Counted from the stretch's first letter, positions 23,661 through 48,669 are shown. The stretch: DNA of 64,000 nucleotides from Metaphire vulgaris (GCA_018105865.1 CM030848.1:10236801-10300800), one strand, 5' to 3'. The notes: generated from the letters alone by a model not told the origin. A program made the numbers and translations.

Positions 23661-26600
23661 ATGGGATCAGTATTAGCGAAACTATTTATCGGACGGGAGG
23701 AAACCAGAATCCTGTTGGCAGGTTAGTAGGCCTAAGAAGTTTCGATCTAGTTTACCTTTAATCAGTGGCGTAGCTCGTAGGTACAGAGTAGCGGATATTT
23801 TCAAAAAAGTGGCGACTTTTCTTTTTTGGAAATGTAAGAAATCAGCTGTCTGAGGAAAATTCGATGTTGCGGCTCCTTTTGATGTGAATTGAAAAATTAT
23901 AAAGGTCGCGCCTTTTCAATATGTTCGCCGCCCCCTGGTGCTAAAATGGCTTTGCCACTGTATCTGATAGGTAGAAGTGCAATGGGACGATTGCTATACT
24001 ACGTATAGATCATTAGTGAAACAAATAAAAGCGACGTGCTTTCAATATTTTGAATATTTCACACGGTTAGTACTTATTGAAGAATCATATTTTAATGTTG
24101 GTGATTGGCAACCAAGTGTTCAATTTAAATGAAATACAATAACCAAAGTGGAAATGGACCGTGAACCCATGGGTCAGAGCCCAATTGTCCCAAGGGGTCC
24201 ACTTGCCTGGCCCCTGATGAATGCATCAATGATGGAAGTCAAATTGCTCAGATCAATTCAGAGGCATTTCAAAGGGGTGGAGGTACCCTGCATATGATCC
24301 ATCCATCTAGAATAACATTATAAGGCTTACCGACGTTTTTTGCTTTCGTGCCAGCACTAAATGAAGAGTAGGCCCCTACTGTTACTCAGTGGCGGCTCTA
24401 GGATTTGGCAAGTGGGGGGGCCGTTGGGGGGGAAACTTCTAATCATGGGGGGCCAACCATTTGTTGTTTAGTGTATATAGCATCAAGTATAGGGTCCCAA
24501 CTGGGGGGGCCACTGGGGGGGCCAGGCTCTCAATAGGGGGGGCACGGGCCCCCCCTGGCCCCCCCGGTGGAGCCGCCACTGCTGTTACTACTGTAGATTA
24601 TTGAAATTCAGATATAGTGAAGGACTTCTTCATCCCCTTGAATAAAATGTCTAGATCAATCCATACCAAATAATTATGATGGCTGAGTGCATTGGTCTTC
24701 TCTTACGATTTAACTAAATTCTTTGAAACCTACCTCATTTATTAAACTAACTTCATGCGCACTGTCTGTATACATTTATGATATACTATTCTTTAATTAT
24801 TTTATCAGTTTGCAATATATAAAAACAATTATTTTATGTTTACAATTTCGTTTCTAATTCAACAATTTATGTCATTGCACTTTTGTGTTTGTAATGATCA
24901 TATAAGCGTATGTTTACAGTATAATAATTTTTTAGGTCTAGATGCAGCCGGCAAAACAACAATTGTATACCAGTTGAAGCTTGGAGAGTGTGTCACCACT
25001 ATACCAACGATAGGTACAATGAGACCTATTATCAGAATGAGACCTATTATCAGTCTATCTACTTTTATATATTACAACCTGATAAGATTCACAACACTTT
25101 GAGATCTTTCAAGAAAAAAGCGTTGGACTCATCCAAATATCATACAAGATTAATTCATTTTTTTCTTGTCATGTGTTATTTATCTTCAAGCAATTTGCAA
25201 CTTCTCAAGGAATTGAGACAGCATTTTAAGTGACATTAGTATATCAACAGCTCTGAAGTAATTAATTAATTCATTCATTCATTTTCACATTCAAGCTGAA
25301 ATTAGTCTATTCAGGTTTAAAATGTGTACCTTGAAATTACACTTCCACTTTAGATCGCATGAATTGAACATTTTTCTGGATTAAATGTTCAAATTCAGCT
25401 TTCCAATATTTTTATGGCAGTGAGTTTGTGATCAAGAAATATAATCTCATGCATCAACTGAGAAATTTACATGTCATTGTCTACAGAAGACTTCATCTGC
25501 CTTTGCCTTTTTTATATTCACAGGGTTTAACGTTGAAACAATACAAATGAATGGCATCTCGTTCACTGCATGGGACGTCAGTGGTCGGGATAAAATGGTT
25601 AGTGTTGCCAAAATTTAGACTGACTTATTAAAGCATATTCTAGTCAATTTTATTAGAAAACAGTATATTAGAACATATTTAGATTAATAATAAGCAGCTG
25701 TATCCATTAATGGAAGAATGTTGGCGCTTGTTAAACCAACTCTCCGACCTTATTATAATAATTATATACAATTTTCCAAAGTCTGTCTGTTTGTTTGTGG
25801 CTAACCACGCTCTCATTGGACGACGCGCTGCTGTCGTTGCTATAGTAACGTCAGTTTCTTAATGGGCGGAGCTTATGGGCCATCATCATCACCACCATCA
25901 TCAAACCCATGATCAAACCGACGTTATTGTTTAATTAATGCTTCGCTGGACGTTGCTCTGTTTATCGAATACTGTAGCTGCTAATAGGTCCATAGCTTTC
26001 TAGCGTTGTGCGCGTGCATATTCCGTCATTTTTTTCCAATCCCTCCCTTCTGCTTCCGATTCTTTCTCCCTCCCCTCTTCTACCATCAGTCTTTCACTCA
26101 TTCGTCGCTCTTGTCCGTACCCCTCTCCGCTCACTCCTCTATCATCTCCTTGTCCACACCCTTCCTCTCCCCTTCCCTTTCCTTTCCCCAACTACTCAAC
26201 ACAAACCTACAGTTTCATTCTGATAAGCCACATTCTAATAATATACTAATATTCTTGAATGCAGGGAGTTGAGAAAGTTTTTGTAGGCGATTAAATCAGA
26301 TATTAAATGAATCTTATGACAACTTACTTAATCCAGGGCCAAAACGAGCCTCACTGAAAGGCTTTAGTGTTAGTGCTTGTTCTATTGAAACAGACTTAAT
26401 TAACTGCTGCTAAGTCGAAACTACTATCCTACTACCTACTATTGAAGTTAGAGGAAGGTGGGGCAAGAGTGGCCGGCGGGGCAAGAGTAGACACGTCACT
26501 TGACAGCTTATCTATATTCTTATACATTCTTTGACATCGTAGTGTTGCGGGAGACCTACTGGAGCTTCGAAAAACCGAAATAAATTTAAGTTAACTCATA

Positions 26601-28638
26601 TTTATAAGGGTATTTTGAGTGCTTTTAAGTTTTAGACATTTTTCTTATTAATTTAGCATGCAATATTTTGTTTTATAACTCCGTTATGGTTTATAATGAC
26701 GATGCATTTATAAGTGCGTTAGAATGAGCGATAATGAAGGGTTCTATAGCAGCAATAGCTGGCAGTAGGAACCGGCTTAGAATCCCGAATTAGCAGGCCG
26801 ATCTAAAGTTCAGTATTACGGGGCAAGACTGGCCGTCCATTACGGGGCATGAGTGGCCGTATGGCCTTTCATGCCCCATTTGTATCAGTGAATTACATTC
26901 TATTTTTTAACACATTAATTATACCAATTATTGATCACCATGCCTGTTGTTTGTTGTCAGCGATGGCATTGCAGTTGATGGCTTTGCAGTTGATGTTTCA
27001 TTTTTTGGAAGTTAATTTTAGTCCACTAGATCTAATAGATCTAGTCATTGTGAATATTGAATTGTATTGGTGTGTTTTTAATAATGATAATAACCAATTT
27101 GATGTTATAATAAAGCATTAGACTTGCAATCTGTTGTAATGTTCACATTTTGGTTTAATATGGGGCAAGAGTGGCCAGAGATGCCACTCTTGCCCCAAGT
27201 GTGGGGCAAGAGGGGCCTTTTTATACGATCGAGTAAAACTATTTTTTTCCTAATTTTTTTAAAAATTTGACAATATTATTCATGTATTATGTAGAAGAAT
27301 GGCCCTATATTTAACTGATACAATTGAGGCTTCTTAATCATCGAAAATGCTCAAATTTTCTGAAATTTTAGCTTAAGGGGCTGCTCTTGCACCACTCTCC
27401 TCTACTAGGCCTAACACTTTTCAGTATTTTTCCAAATTGAATTTTCTAGAGACCCTTGTTTCGTCATTATTTCGTCGGCACAAAGGCTCTTGTGTACGTA
27501 ATCGATAGTAATGATCAGGAAAGGTTCTCTGAAGCAGCAGAAGAATTCAGACGGCTGGCTCAAGAAGATGAACTGAGAGATGTCGTCATCCTGATCTTCG
27601 CCAACAAACAGGATTTGCCGAATGCGAAAAGTCCGATGGTCATTAGCGAAACTCTTCAACTGCATACACTGAAACAGCACTGTCGTAAGCAGTTTGCAAC
27701 TTATCATTATCAACTTCCTCGTACCAGATTGTTCGATTCCGATTTTTTTGCATTTGCGTAGGAATCAATTCTCTAGAATCAGAAAAGATAATTAGCGTCA
27801 TGCAAGATCTTCTAATATCAGAACACAGCATAACATATACTTAGAACTTAAAGTTCACTCAATCGAATGACTAAATATTCAAGTGTTTAAATGTATGGCT
27901 TCTGGTTACTGGCCAGTGGCGTAACGTGGGGCGGAGGGGGCGGGAGTGGCGGGGGGCACTTTGTAGAATGCCCCCGGGCCCCGGGAGAGGAGGGGCCCCC
28001 GAAGAATGGTTTAATATTTTTATTTTTTGCCCGTCAACACAAGAAACAATATGAAGACCTTTTTTGCTCGTCAACACTATAAACGATATGACGACTTTTT
28101 TTGTTCGCCATCAATATAAACGATGTGACGACCTCTTTTTGTGTTGCTTGTCAGCCACTGGGGGCCCCCATATCAAGGATGCCTCCCGGGCCCCCAAAAG
28201 TCACGCTACGCCACTGTTACTGGCACTGGCCCTGCATAGCTACTGTATACCATTGCTTAATAGTAATATTAGTGTATACATGCATCCTGAACTTATAGAT
28301 GTGTCTTCACAAGTAACAGTTTCAAGAAAATGAAAGCTGTGGTAGCATCATTACTGGTAATCAAAATGACTTACTTTGACTGTTAAAATTTATTTTTAGA
28401 TATCATTCCAACAGTTGCAACAATTGGAGAGGGACTAGCTGATGGTCTCGGATGGATCGCTGAAATGTTAACGAGAAATCATCTTCCAAAAAACTCAGAA
28501 GAAATTGCCAAACTCAAAGAATATAGATATAGGCCTACTACCGAGAAAACTGGCGTAATTTCGACCTACTTCAAACAATCATGGAACATGTTTTATTCTC
28601 TGTTTGTTGGTTCATCAGAGCCTCAAGTTGTGAACTGA
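23661..28638 (+). CDS. ARF-like small GTPase, copy B (228 aa, five exons)
   Basis: Exons: 23661-23721, 24936-25013, 25524-25597, 27450-27684 and 28400-28638 (687 nt with stop). All borders are GT-AG and phases match copy A. Domains in order: MGSVLAKLF myristoylation-type start; P-loop GLDAAGKT at residues 21-28; switch [11 protein letters not shown]; switch II WDVSGRD at 63-69, where ARF1 has WDVGGQD, so the catalytic glutamine is replaced by arginine (residue 68); [21 protein letters not shown] at 123-126; [14 protein letters not shown]; then a roughly 50-residue extension ending SSEPQVVN. Copy B is closer to the ARF consensus than copy A, so it likely keeps the older state. An ARF that cannot hydrolyse GTP normally would be expected to stay active or act as a scaffold; that is inference. 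AATAAA at 28940. Confidence 0.87.
24387..24581 (+). mobile_element. hAT-like MITE, family 1, in intron 1 of ARF-like copy B
   Basis: The ends are CAGTGGCGGCTCTAGG and GGTGGAGCCGCCACTG. The perfect 8-bp duplication CTGTTACT is at 24379-24386 and 24582-24589. Nearly identical to the copy at 33470, which suggests recent activity. Confidence 0.95.
26451..27405. mobile_element. ~955-bp inverted-repeat element (GAGGAAGGTGGGGCAAGAG)
   Basis: The left end GAGGAAGGTGGGGCAAGAGT and the right end CTCTTGCACCACTCTCCTC are imperfect inverted repeats. The motif GGGGCAAGAGTGGCC recurs inside. The paralogous intron of copy A has no insert, and comparison suggests a TA target duplication, unlike the 8-bp hAT elements. 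The internal open frame (26849-27121) has no recognised domain. Confidence 0.75.
27914..28216 (+). mobile_element. hAT-like MITE, family 7 (CAGTGGCGTAGC), in intron 4 of ARF-like copy B
   Basis: The ends are CAGTGGCGTAACGTGG and CACGCTACGCCACTG. The perfect 8-bp duplication TTACTGGC is at 27906-27913 and 28217-28224. The interior carries repeated GACGACTTTTTTTG-type motifs next to G/C-rich blocks. Confidence 0.92.
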
Positions 28639-29094
28639 CAGATTAGGTAGAAACTGAAATCTTTGAAACATCACGCCTTTTTTATCAGACGCAGTGTTTG
28701 AAAATCTCATCTCGAGTCAAGCAACAAATTAGCATGACATGACAGCTACAAGCACGATATTTTAAAAATGACTCTCAAATGCCAAATGTATTCTTTACAT
28801 TTTATTTGGCTATTGCATTTTGACAGAAAGAAATAATTACAAAGTTTTTCCAAGTGTATTTAACGTCATAAATGAATTTGCACGGAAACGACCATCAACG
28901 CCATTCTTTTAATGAAACAAGCAATATACACTGTGACCCAATAAAAAGCATGTCACTGTATATTTTTCCATAACATTGGCAAATGTGAACCATTTTCAAA
29001 ACTTTCCACTATTTGACTAAGAAATAAATTGGGGACAATACCTTATATATTTTATTTACTGCGCCCTTATAGTGCAGCCATTTCCAATGGCAGA

Positions 29095-29215
29095 GCAGAT
29101 CACTACAGCACAGGATGCTGACTAAAGACGGATGCAAAGGATTAAAGACCCAGGCTGCTGACAGAGAAGGATGGCGCCAATGGGAACCAGGGCCTGCTTC
29201 CAGGCAGAGAACGTA
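29095..29215 (+). mobile_element. LINE 3' fragment, same family as 52500-52806
   Basis: The run GGATGCTGACTAAAGACGGA through GGCAGAGAACGTAAG matches the longer copy at 52700-52806. Confidence 0.75.
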
Positions 29216-29219
29216 AGAA

Positions 29220-30360
29220 AATAGTTCAACAGCCTTACTAAGTAACACTAAAATAAGCGGGAAAATAGCGAAAATTGTCGTGTAACGCACATATAATGGT
29301 CTTAATTGCTCACAAAATATTCTGAATTAAATAAATGCATTAAGTTAAAGCAAAGTTCTAAGAAATCAAAGCTCAAAGCAAATGCTCGAGATGTCCTCCT
29401 CTTGCGCGAACGCATGCACGCAAACGTTAGCGCCATTCACCAATAGCATCGTCTCTCCTTCAGTTCACTGGTGTTGCAACATCGCTTCGGTGTTTAATTT
29501 TCTTCATTGCTTAGCACTATACTAAAAATTAAGAAAAAATCGCGAAGAGATGAAACACTGGAAAGACGTTTGTCATAGATATTCGCTGCCGTTCCTCTCT
29601 CCACAGCGTTTGTTTACTGATCAGAAGGATTCTTCGTATTCAACCTTTTGACCACAACAACCTACTGTACAGTATGAAGTCTTACCTATACAACCGCAAT
29701 ATTAGAATTCAACGAATATTTCGCCTAAATATCAGAATATGCCCACTATTAGCGTAGACACTAGGGGCGCACAGTCGCACACCCCTATTTGGGTAGCCTA
29801 CACTGGCTGAGCCACTGCAACAGACCTGGATTTTGTTTTGTACTGAATAAAAATCTTGCGTGTAAAAACCTAACGTCGGTTGCCGCAGTTTGGCAGTTGT
29901 ACAGCGTACAAAGAATAATGTTACGGGCCTACTTGATGTATTCATGCCAGCCTAAATGGTCACTGGTGTAAACTTTGATGTAAAAGTGGGAGAGGCTCAA
30001 CCTTGTGGTAGCCTGTCAGAAAGGGGGGGCTCGAGCGAGGCTAGATGCCTAACAAGAGTTTACGCCTATGTTTATGGTAAAACTTAAGCCTTGCCTTTGA
30101 GGGATGTTTGCTGAAGCCAAAGACCTAGCAACTTAGCAAGACCAGACCGACCAGCAGGCTGTGTGAAATTTTGCCATATGGACTATGACTAATGATAACT
30201 CTGTGTAGACCTGCATACATCGTAGCCGAAAGCGTTTCAGACGCTCGCTAATAAACATCTACCGTAGGTCTAATGAAAACTCTTATGCTAAGACCTCTAT
30301 AGTGCGTCTCTATTACGACAATATTACTACAGTGTACACCATTCTTTTTCTTCTTCCTCC
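29220..30360. other. No gene seen
   Basis: Contains a partial CATAGGCGTAAACTT-type element (about 30000-30072) and otherwise unremarkable DNA. Confidence 0.4.
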
Positions 30361-30361
30361 T

Positions 30362-30790
30362 CCTACTCCTCTTCCTCCTCCTCCTCCTCCTCTTCAGGTG
30401 TCGTGTAGGCTATTTCTTCGTTGACCACTATGGACTTCCATTTCTCTGTATTGTTCGTTGATTGTGCAAGTTCTAATTATGTAATTACCCTCTTTACATC
30501 AGTCAGTAAACTACTGATATACGTCATTCTTTGTCTTCCTCTTGACCTTTTTGCCTTCAACCTTTCCAGTAGTTTCCAGCTTTTCTACTCCGTTCTTCCT
30601 CATTATATGTCCAAAAAAATCGAAGTTGTAGTTTAAGTTTTGTAGATAGCAATTTTCGCTGTGTGTCAGCCATTTCGAGTTCTAATTCATTCGTTTTCTT
30701 TTCAGCCCAAGATATTTTCAGCATTTTTCTTAAGAACCACATTTCTGCAGCTTCAAGCTTTTTCTTCATGACGTTCAGAGATAGTCACAG
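30362..30790 (-). mobile_element. LINE ORF2 C-terminal remnant
   Basis: On the minus strand: EAAEMWFLRKMLKISWAEKK, then after a frameshift a KRSRGRQRMTY-like stretch. This is the post-RT region of a LINE. A pyrimidine-rich (TCC)n tract at 30355-30395 is its 3' tail. Confidence 0.8.
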
Positions 30791-30800
30791 CTTCTGCACT

Positions 30801-31105
30801 ATTACGGTTCTATTACTACACTATTACAGAGATCTATTACGGTTCTATTGCTACACTATTACAGAGATATCTATTGCGGTTCTATTACTACACTATTACA
30901 GAGATCTATTACGGTTCTATTGCTACACTATTACAGAGATATCTATTGCGGTTATATTACTACACTATTAGAGAAATCTACTACGGTTCTATTACTACAC
31001 TATTACATAGATTTATTACGGTTATATTACTATAATATTACATATCTATTACTACACTATTACAGATCCACTAATACGGATCTAATACGGTTCTATTACT
31101 GCGCT
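30801..31105 (+). repeat. ~34-bp minisatellite
   Basis: Imperfect units alternate GTTCTATTACTACACTATTA and GTTCTATTGCTACACTATTA with CAGAGATCTATTACG or CAGAGATATCTATTGCG linkers, then decay toward the right. Confidence 0.95.
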
Positions 31106-31615
31106 ATTACGGGCTCGTCCAGAGCGTGTCAAAAGCGCTCTGGGTAAGAGCCGCAATATTATTGTTTCCTGCACTAAGCAGCTAGCGCTTAGACTGGCAG
31201 GTCGGACTGTCTGACAATAGCGGGCGTGAGAGAGAGAGAGATTGTACGTTTCGTCTTTATACAGGTTTTCTAATCTCTATTGCGATTTTGCCACACTTGG
31301 CGTGTGGTCGTTTGCAAGTGAGAATCAATATGTTGTATGAGAGCATTTGATTTTGCTGATTTCGAGTAGACATGCACGTAACGACGGATGATGACGAAGA
31401 TGGCGTCAATCCTCATGTTGTGGAAACAGGTAAGAACAGACGATCGTCGCCACGCACGTCATTCGGTGCGAGTGACAACTTTGACATGATATTTTCGCTT
31501 GACGCATTCGTGAAAAAGCATCGCGTTCGTTGCCCGTTCAACGAAACGCCGCGACTGTTGATTAGGCCTAATTCTCATATTGTGATCAAATTCCTTCGAA
31601 ATAATATATTATGCA

Positions 31616-31643
31616 GACCCGCTAAGTACGTACTTAGCGGGTC
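31616..31643. repeat. 28-bp perfect palindrome
   Basis: The left arm GACCCGCTAAGTAC is followed immediately by its exact complement, with no spacer. It lies in otherwise AT-rich DNA upstream of the GLUT gene. Confidence 0.95.
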
Positions 31644-31740
31644 CGTAAAATTTAGTGCGCTATATCTAATACCCTCCAATACCTTTAGCACAGAACACGG
31701 GTTGCGGAACCGTACAGTGAGATACTTTGAAACGTAGTAT

Positions 31741-31905
31741 CAGTGTTTGTGTTGTGAAATTTGAGCTGAGGGGGGTTGAGGACTGAAATTCAATGAATGA
31801 CAGAAACTGCATGTACCCGATATGCTATTTTTTGGAGGGTTGCAAAGTTAGCTGGGGGTTCAACCCCTCCCCCCGCGCCCAATCCCCCAGGCAACTCCAA
31901 CACTG
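31741..31905. mobile_element. hAT-like MITE, family 6 (CAGTGTTGGAGT)
   Basis: It runs from CAGTGTTTGTGTTGTGAAAT to GCAACTCCAACACTG. The perfect 8-bp duplication CGTAGTAT is at 31733-31740 and 31906-31913. The interior shares TGAATGACAGAAACTGCATG and GTTAGCTGGGGGTT with 47327-47758. Confidence 0.9.
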
Positions 31906-32613
31906 CGTAGTATACGTTATAAACGAGTCCGTTATAACGAAGCTCTACTGTATTTGTTTTACAGCCACTATCCGTTTTCTGATCTTCTACAAACCATAGA
32001 TGGCTTCTATCTCCCTCCCTCCCCAATAATATATATGCTTGCCAACCCGGACTGCGTTGAAAGTCAGAGGAAATGACGGAATGAGTGAGGCATTCACTTG
32101 GAGCTAGTCCCTCCTTCCCGTGTAAACAGTCTTCTCATTAGCTTAGTAACGTATGGCTAGCTTTATGTTTGCCTCTTAGGGCCGTCTATATAGTAGGGCT
32201 GTAGGTATTGCGCTGTAGTACCTGTACAATTCTGAACGTGCTCCGTAAACCTGTAATAAAATAATAAATGTAAACAGTAAATGATATCACGTGCAACCTA
32301 ATTTGCCTTCAAGCTTCGGAATATAGACGTTTCATCATAGGCTGTGTGTCATATAGCCTACGTCCTTAGAGGATAATTAGTTTTAAGAGTTATCGATTAA
32401 TTAATCGTCGGCCATGGTTATACTCGATTAATCAATCGATAAATTCAGAGTCAGCGTCGCATACGGTTTCTTATTGACTTATTTCAACTTTAACATGATC
32501 ATTCGACGCTTGGCATTCATTATTACATGAAAATCATCTACTTTTCTTTTAAATTGTGAGGTCGACTTCTCCTGCCTGCGACAAATTTTCGCACAATTGC
32601 CGAGCAAAAGAAG

Positions 32614-47200
<14,587 letters not shown>

Positions 47201-47326
47201 TCAAAATGGCGATCAAAAGCCGGCAGCGACGCGAAGCCCGGACTCGCCATAGACTTTATTATCGCAAGACGACATCGCCATTATGCCCAAAATGACCGAT
47301 GTGTAGGCAATTATTTGTATTGAACC

Positions 47327-47758
47327 CAGTGTTGGAGTCAGTAGCGTAGCGAACCAATGGCTACTATGGCTCGAGCCATGGGCGGCACACATGAAGGGGG
47401 CGGCAAATTGAGCGGCGATGACGTGTTTTTGCTTGTCAGGTTGTCGAAGAGTTTTAGCGAAGGGGCGGCAAAATTGAGAAGGGCGGCAAATTCGGCCGCG
47501 ACGACTTTTTTGTGCTTGTCAGTTATAATAGCTAGGAGCAGGTTGGGGCGGCATTTTTTCCAGGAGTCATGGGCGGCACGAGACCACGCTACGCCACTGG
47601 TTGGAGTTGCCGTGGGGGGTTGGGGGTTTAACCCCCAGCTAACTTTGCAACCCTCCCAAAAATCGCATATCGGGTACATGCAGTTTCTGTCATTCATTGA
47701 ATTTCAGTCTAATGAAGATCTCAACCCCCACAGCTCAAATTTTACAACTCCAACACTG
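47327..47758. mobile_element. hAT-like MITE, family 6, split near its left end by family 7
   Basis: The ends are CAGTGTTGGAGT and ACAACTCCAACACTG. The perfect 8-bp duplication ATTGAACC is at 47319-47326 and 47759-47766. The 47339-47599 element sits inside. Confidence 0.92.
47339..47599. mobile_element. hAT-like MITE, family 7, nested
   Basis: The ends are CAGTAGCGTAGCGAACC and CACGCTACGCCACTG. The perfect 8-bp duplication GTTGGAGT is at 47331-47338 and 47600-47607, lying within the terminal repeat of the host element. The interior has GGCGGCA and GACGACTTTTTTGTGCTTGT motifs. Confidence 0.92.
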
Positions 47759-47812
47759 ATTGAACCGTGGTTCAGTCGAAAGCATTTATGACTTACGAGT
47801 GAAACAGCAGAT

Positions 47813-47841
47813 AAAGTGCGTCTTGCGTCGACTGTTTGAAA
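47813..47841 (+). pseudogene. 29-nt copy of GLUT exon 7
   Basis: These 29 bases are identical to 41826-41854 inside exon 7 of the GLUT gene (encoding about KCVLRRLFE) and stop abruptly on both sides. They lie about 610 bp after the GLUT stop codon, at the broken edge of a family 3 MITE. No splice sites flank them, so they are not a functional exon. Confidence 0.9.
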
Positions 47842-48046
47842 GGGGAAAGGAATTAGGAATTAGGGGGTAGGGGAATTAGGAGGAAGAGGGAATTCCGGTT
47901 CACTTCCCCCCACTGCCCAACTGCATCCCCCTACTGCTACATCTCCCACCACTACATTCCACCCACTGCTACACTTCCCCAACAACTACATACCCCTCAA
48001 GCTCGACATATTCCCCCCACCGCTCCAGATCACAAATCGCATCCTG
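47842..48046 (-). mobile_element. Truncated family 3 MITE
   Basis: Reverse-orientation relative of 11508-11683: GCTACACTTCCCCAACAACT, GCTCGACATATTCCCCCC and the right terminus ACAAATCGCATCCTG are recognisable. The left terminus is missing and replaced by the exon 7 copy. Confidence 0.8.
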
Positions 48047-48667
48047 GGTGTAAATATTCGAGGGGGTATAAACCTTAACTATATCAATCAATCAATCAAT
48101 CAACTTTTATGTCGCCTCTATCACAATGCCCAGGGCATCAGCCGTTGACGCACCAAATCCAAATAGCATTAGAACCAAGTCAAGCCATAAGATCAGTCCG
48201 AAACGGCGGGAGAGTAATCTAAGGGCGATAAGCCAAGTCAAACAGATGTGTTTTAAGGCCAGATCTGAAAGATGATAGGTTGCTAGTTATGCGAAGTGAT
48301 GTTGGTAGGGCCTAGTGAATTCCAGGGTTTAGGGGCGCACACTGAGAAACAACTAATGCCAACGACTGTGCGAGAGTAAGGAACAACAAATGAAGGTCCT
48401 GCCGAATACCTAGTGGAACGATTAGTTGGTAGAGGGATAAGTCGCATCTTGAGGTAATTGGGTTCATTATATAAAATGGTTTTGAATACTAAAAGAAAGA
48501 TTTTTAAAACCATAAAACCTCTTTCCATAAAACCGGATCTATAGACCATATAAACCATGTAAATCACATATAACCACATATAAATCGCATAAAAACTAAG
48601 GTTGACTGATATTGGAGAGGTATAGGGGGGCCTATATACCGATATGCCCCCAGTCGCTACGCCCCTG
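48047..48667. mobile_element. Family 2 MITE interrupted by a LINE
   Basis: The left part (TAAATATTCGAGGGGGTATA, AACCTTAACTATA) and the right part from about 48536 (CTATAGACCATATAAACC to CAGTCGCTACGCCCCTG) are the two halves of a family 2 MITE. The extreme left end is missing next to the truncated family 3 element. Confidence 0.75.
48082..48535 (-). mobile_element. CR1-like LINE 3' fragment with (TTGA)n tail
   Basis: On the minus strand: MRLIPLPTNRSTRYSAG, then VVPYSRTVVGISCFSVCAPK, PWNSLG, and in another frame FRSGLKTHLFDLAY, i.e. the C-terminus of a CR1-type ORF2, followed by 3' untranslated DNA and a TTGA tail at 48082-48101. CTATA on both sides fits a short target duplication in the MITE. 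Confidence 0.85.
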
Positions 48668-48669
48668 TT

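Larger units (their letters stand above)
18735..28690 (+). repeat. Tandem segmental duplication carrying two ARF-like genes
   Basis: A unit beginning near AAAATGTCAATTACGA (18735) is repeated from about 23273. Upstream flank, all five exons, introns and 3' flank align between the copies: the first spans about 18735-22620, the second about 23273-28690. The length difference comes mainly from later insertions, including the elements at 21374, 24387, 26451 and 27914. Confidence 0.9.

Noticed and set aside
23763..23960. CAGTGGCGTAGC to TTTGCCACTG segment upstream of ARF-like copy B
   Set aside because: The ends pair but the flanks differ (CCTTTAAT, TATCTGAT); copy A has only the left end, so this is an old, rearranged insertion.
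26000..26272. Overlapping open frames in a pyrimidine-rich stretch
   Set aside because: Low-complexity CT-rich DNA gives Ser/Pro/Leu frames; no splice signals or homology.
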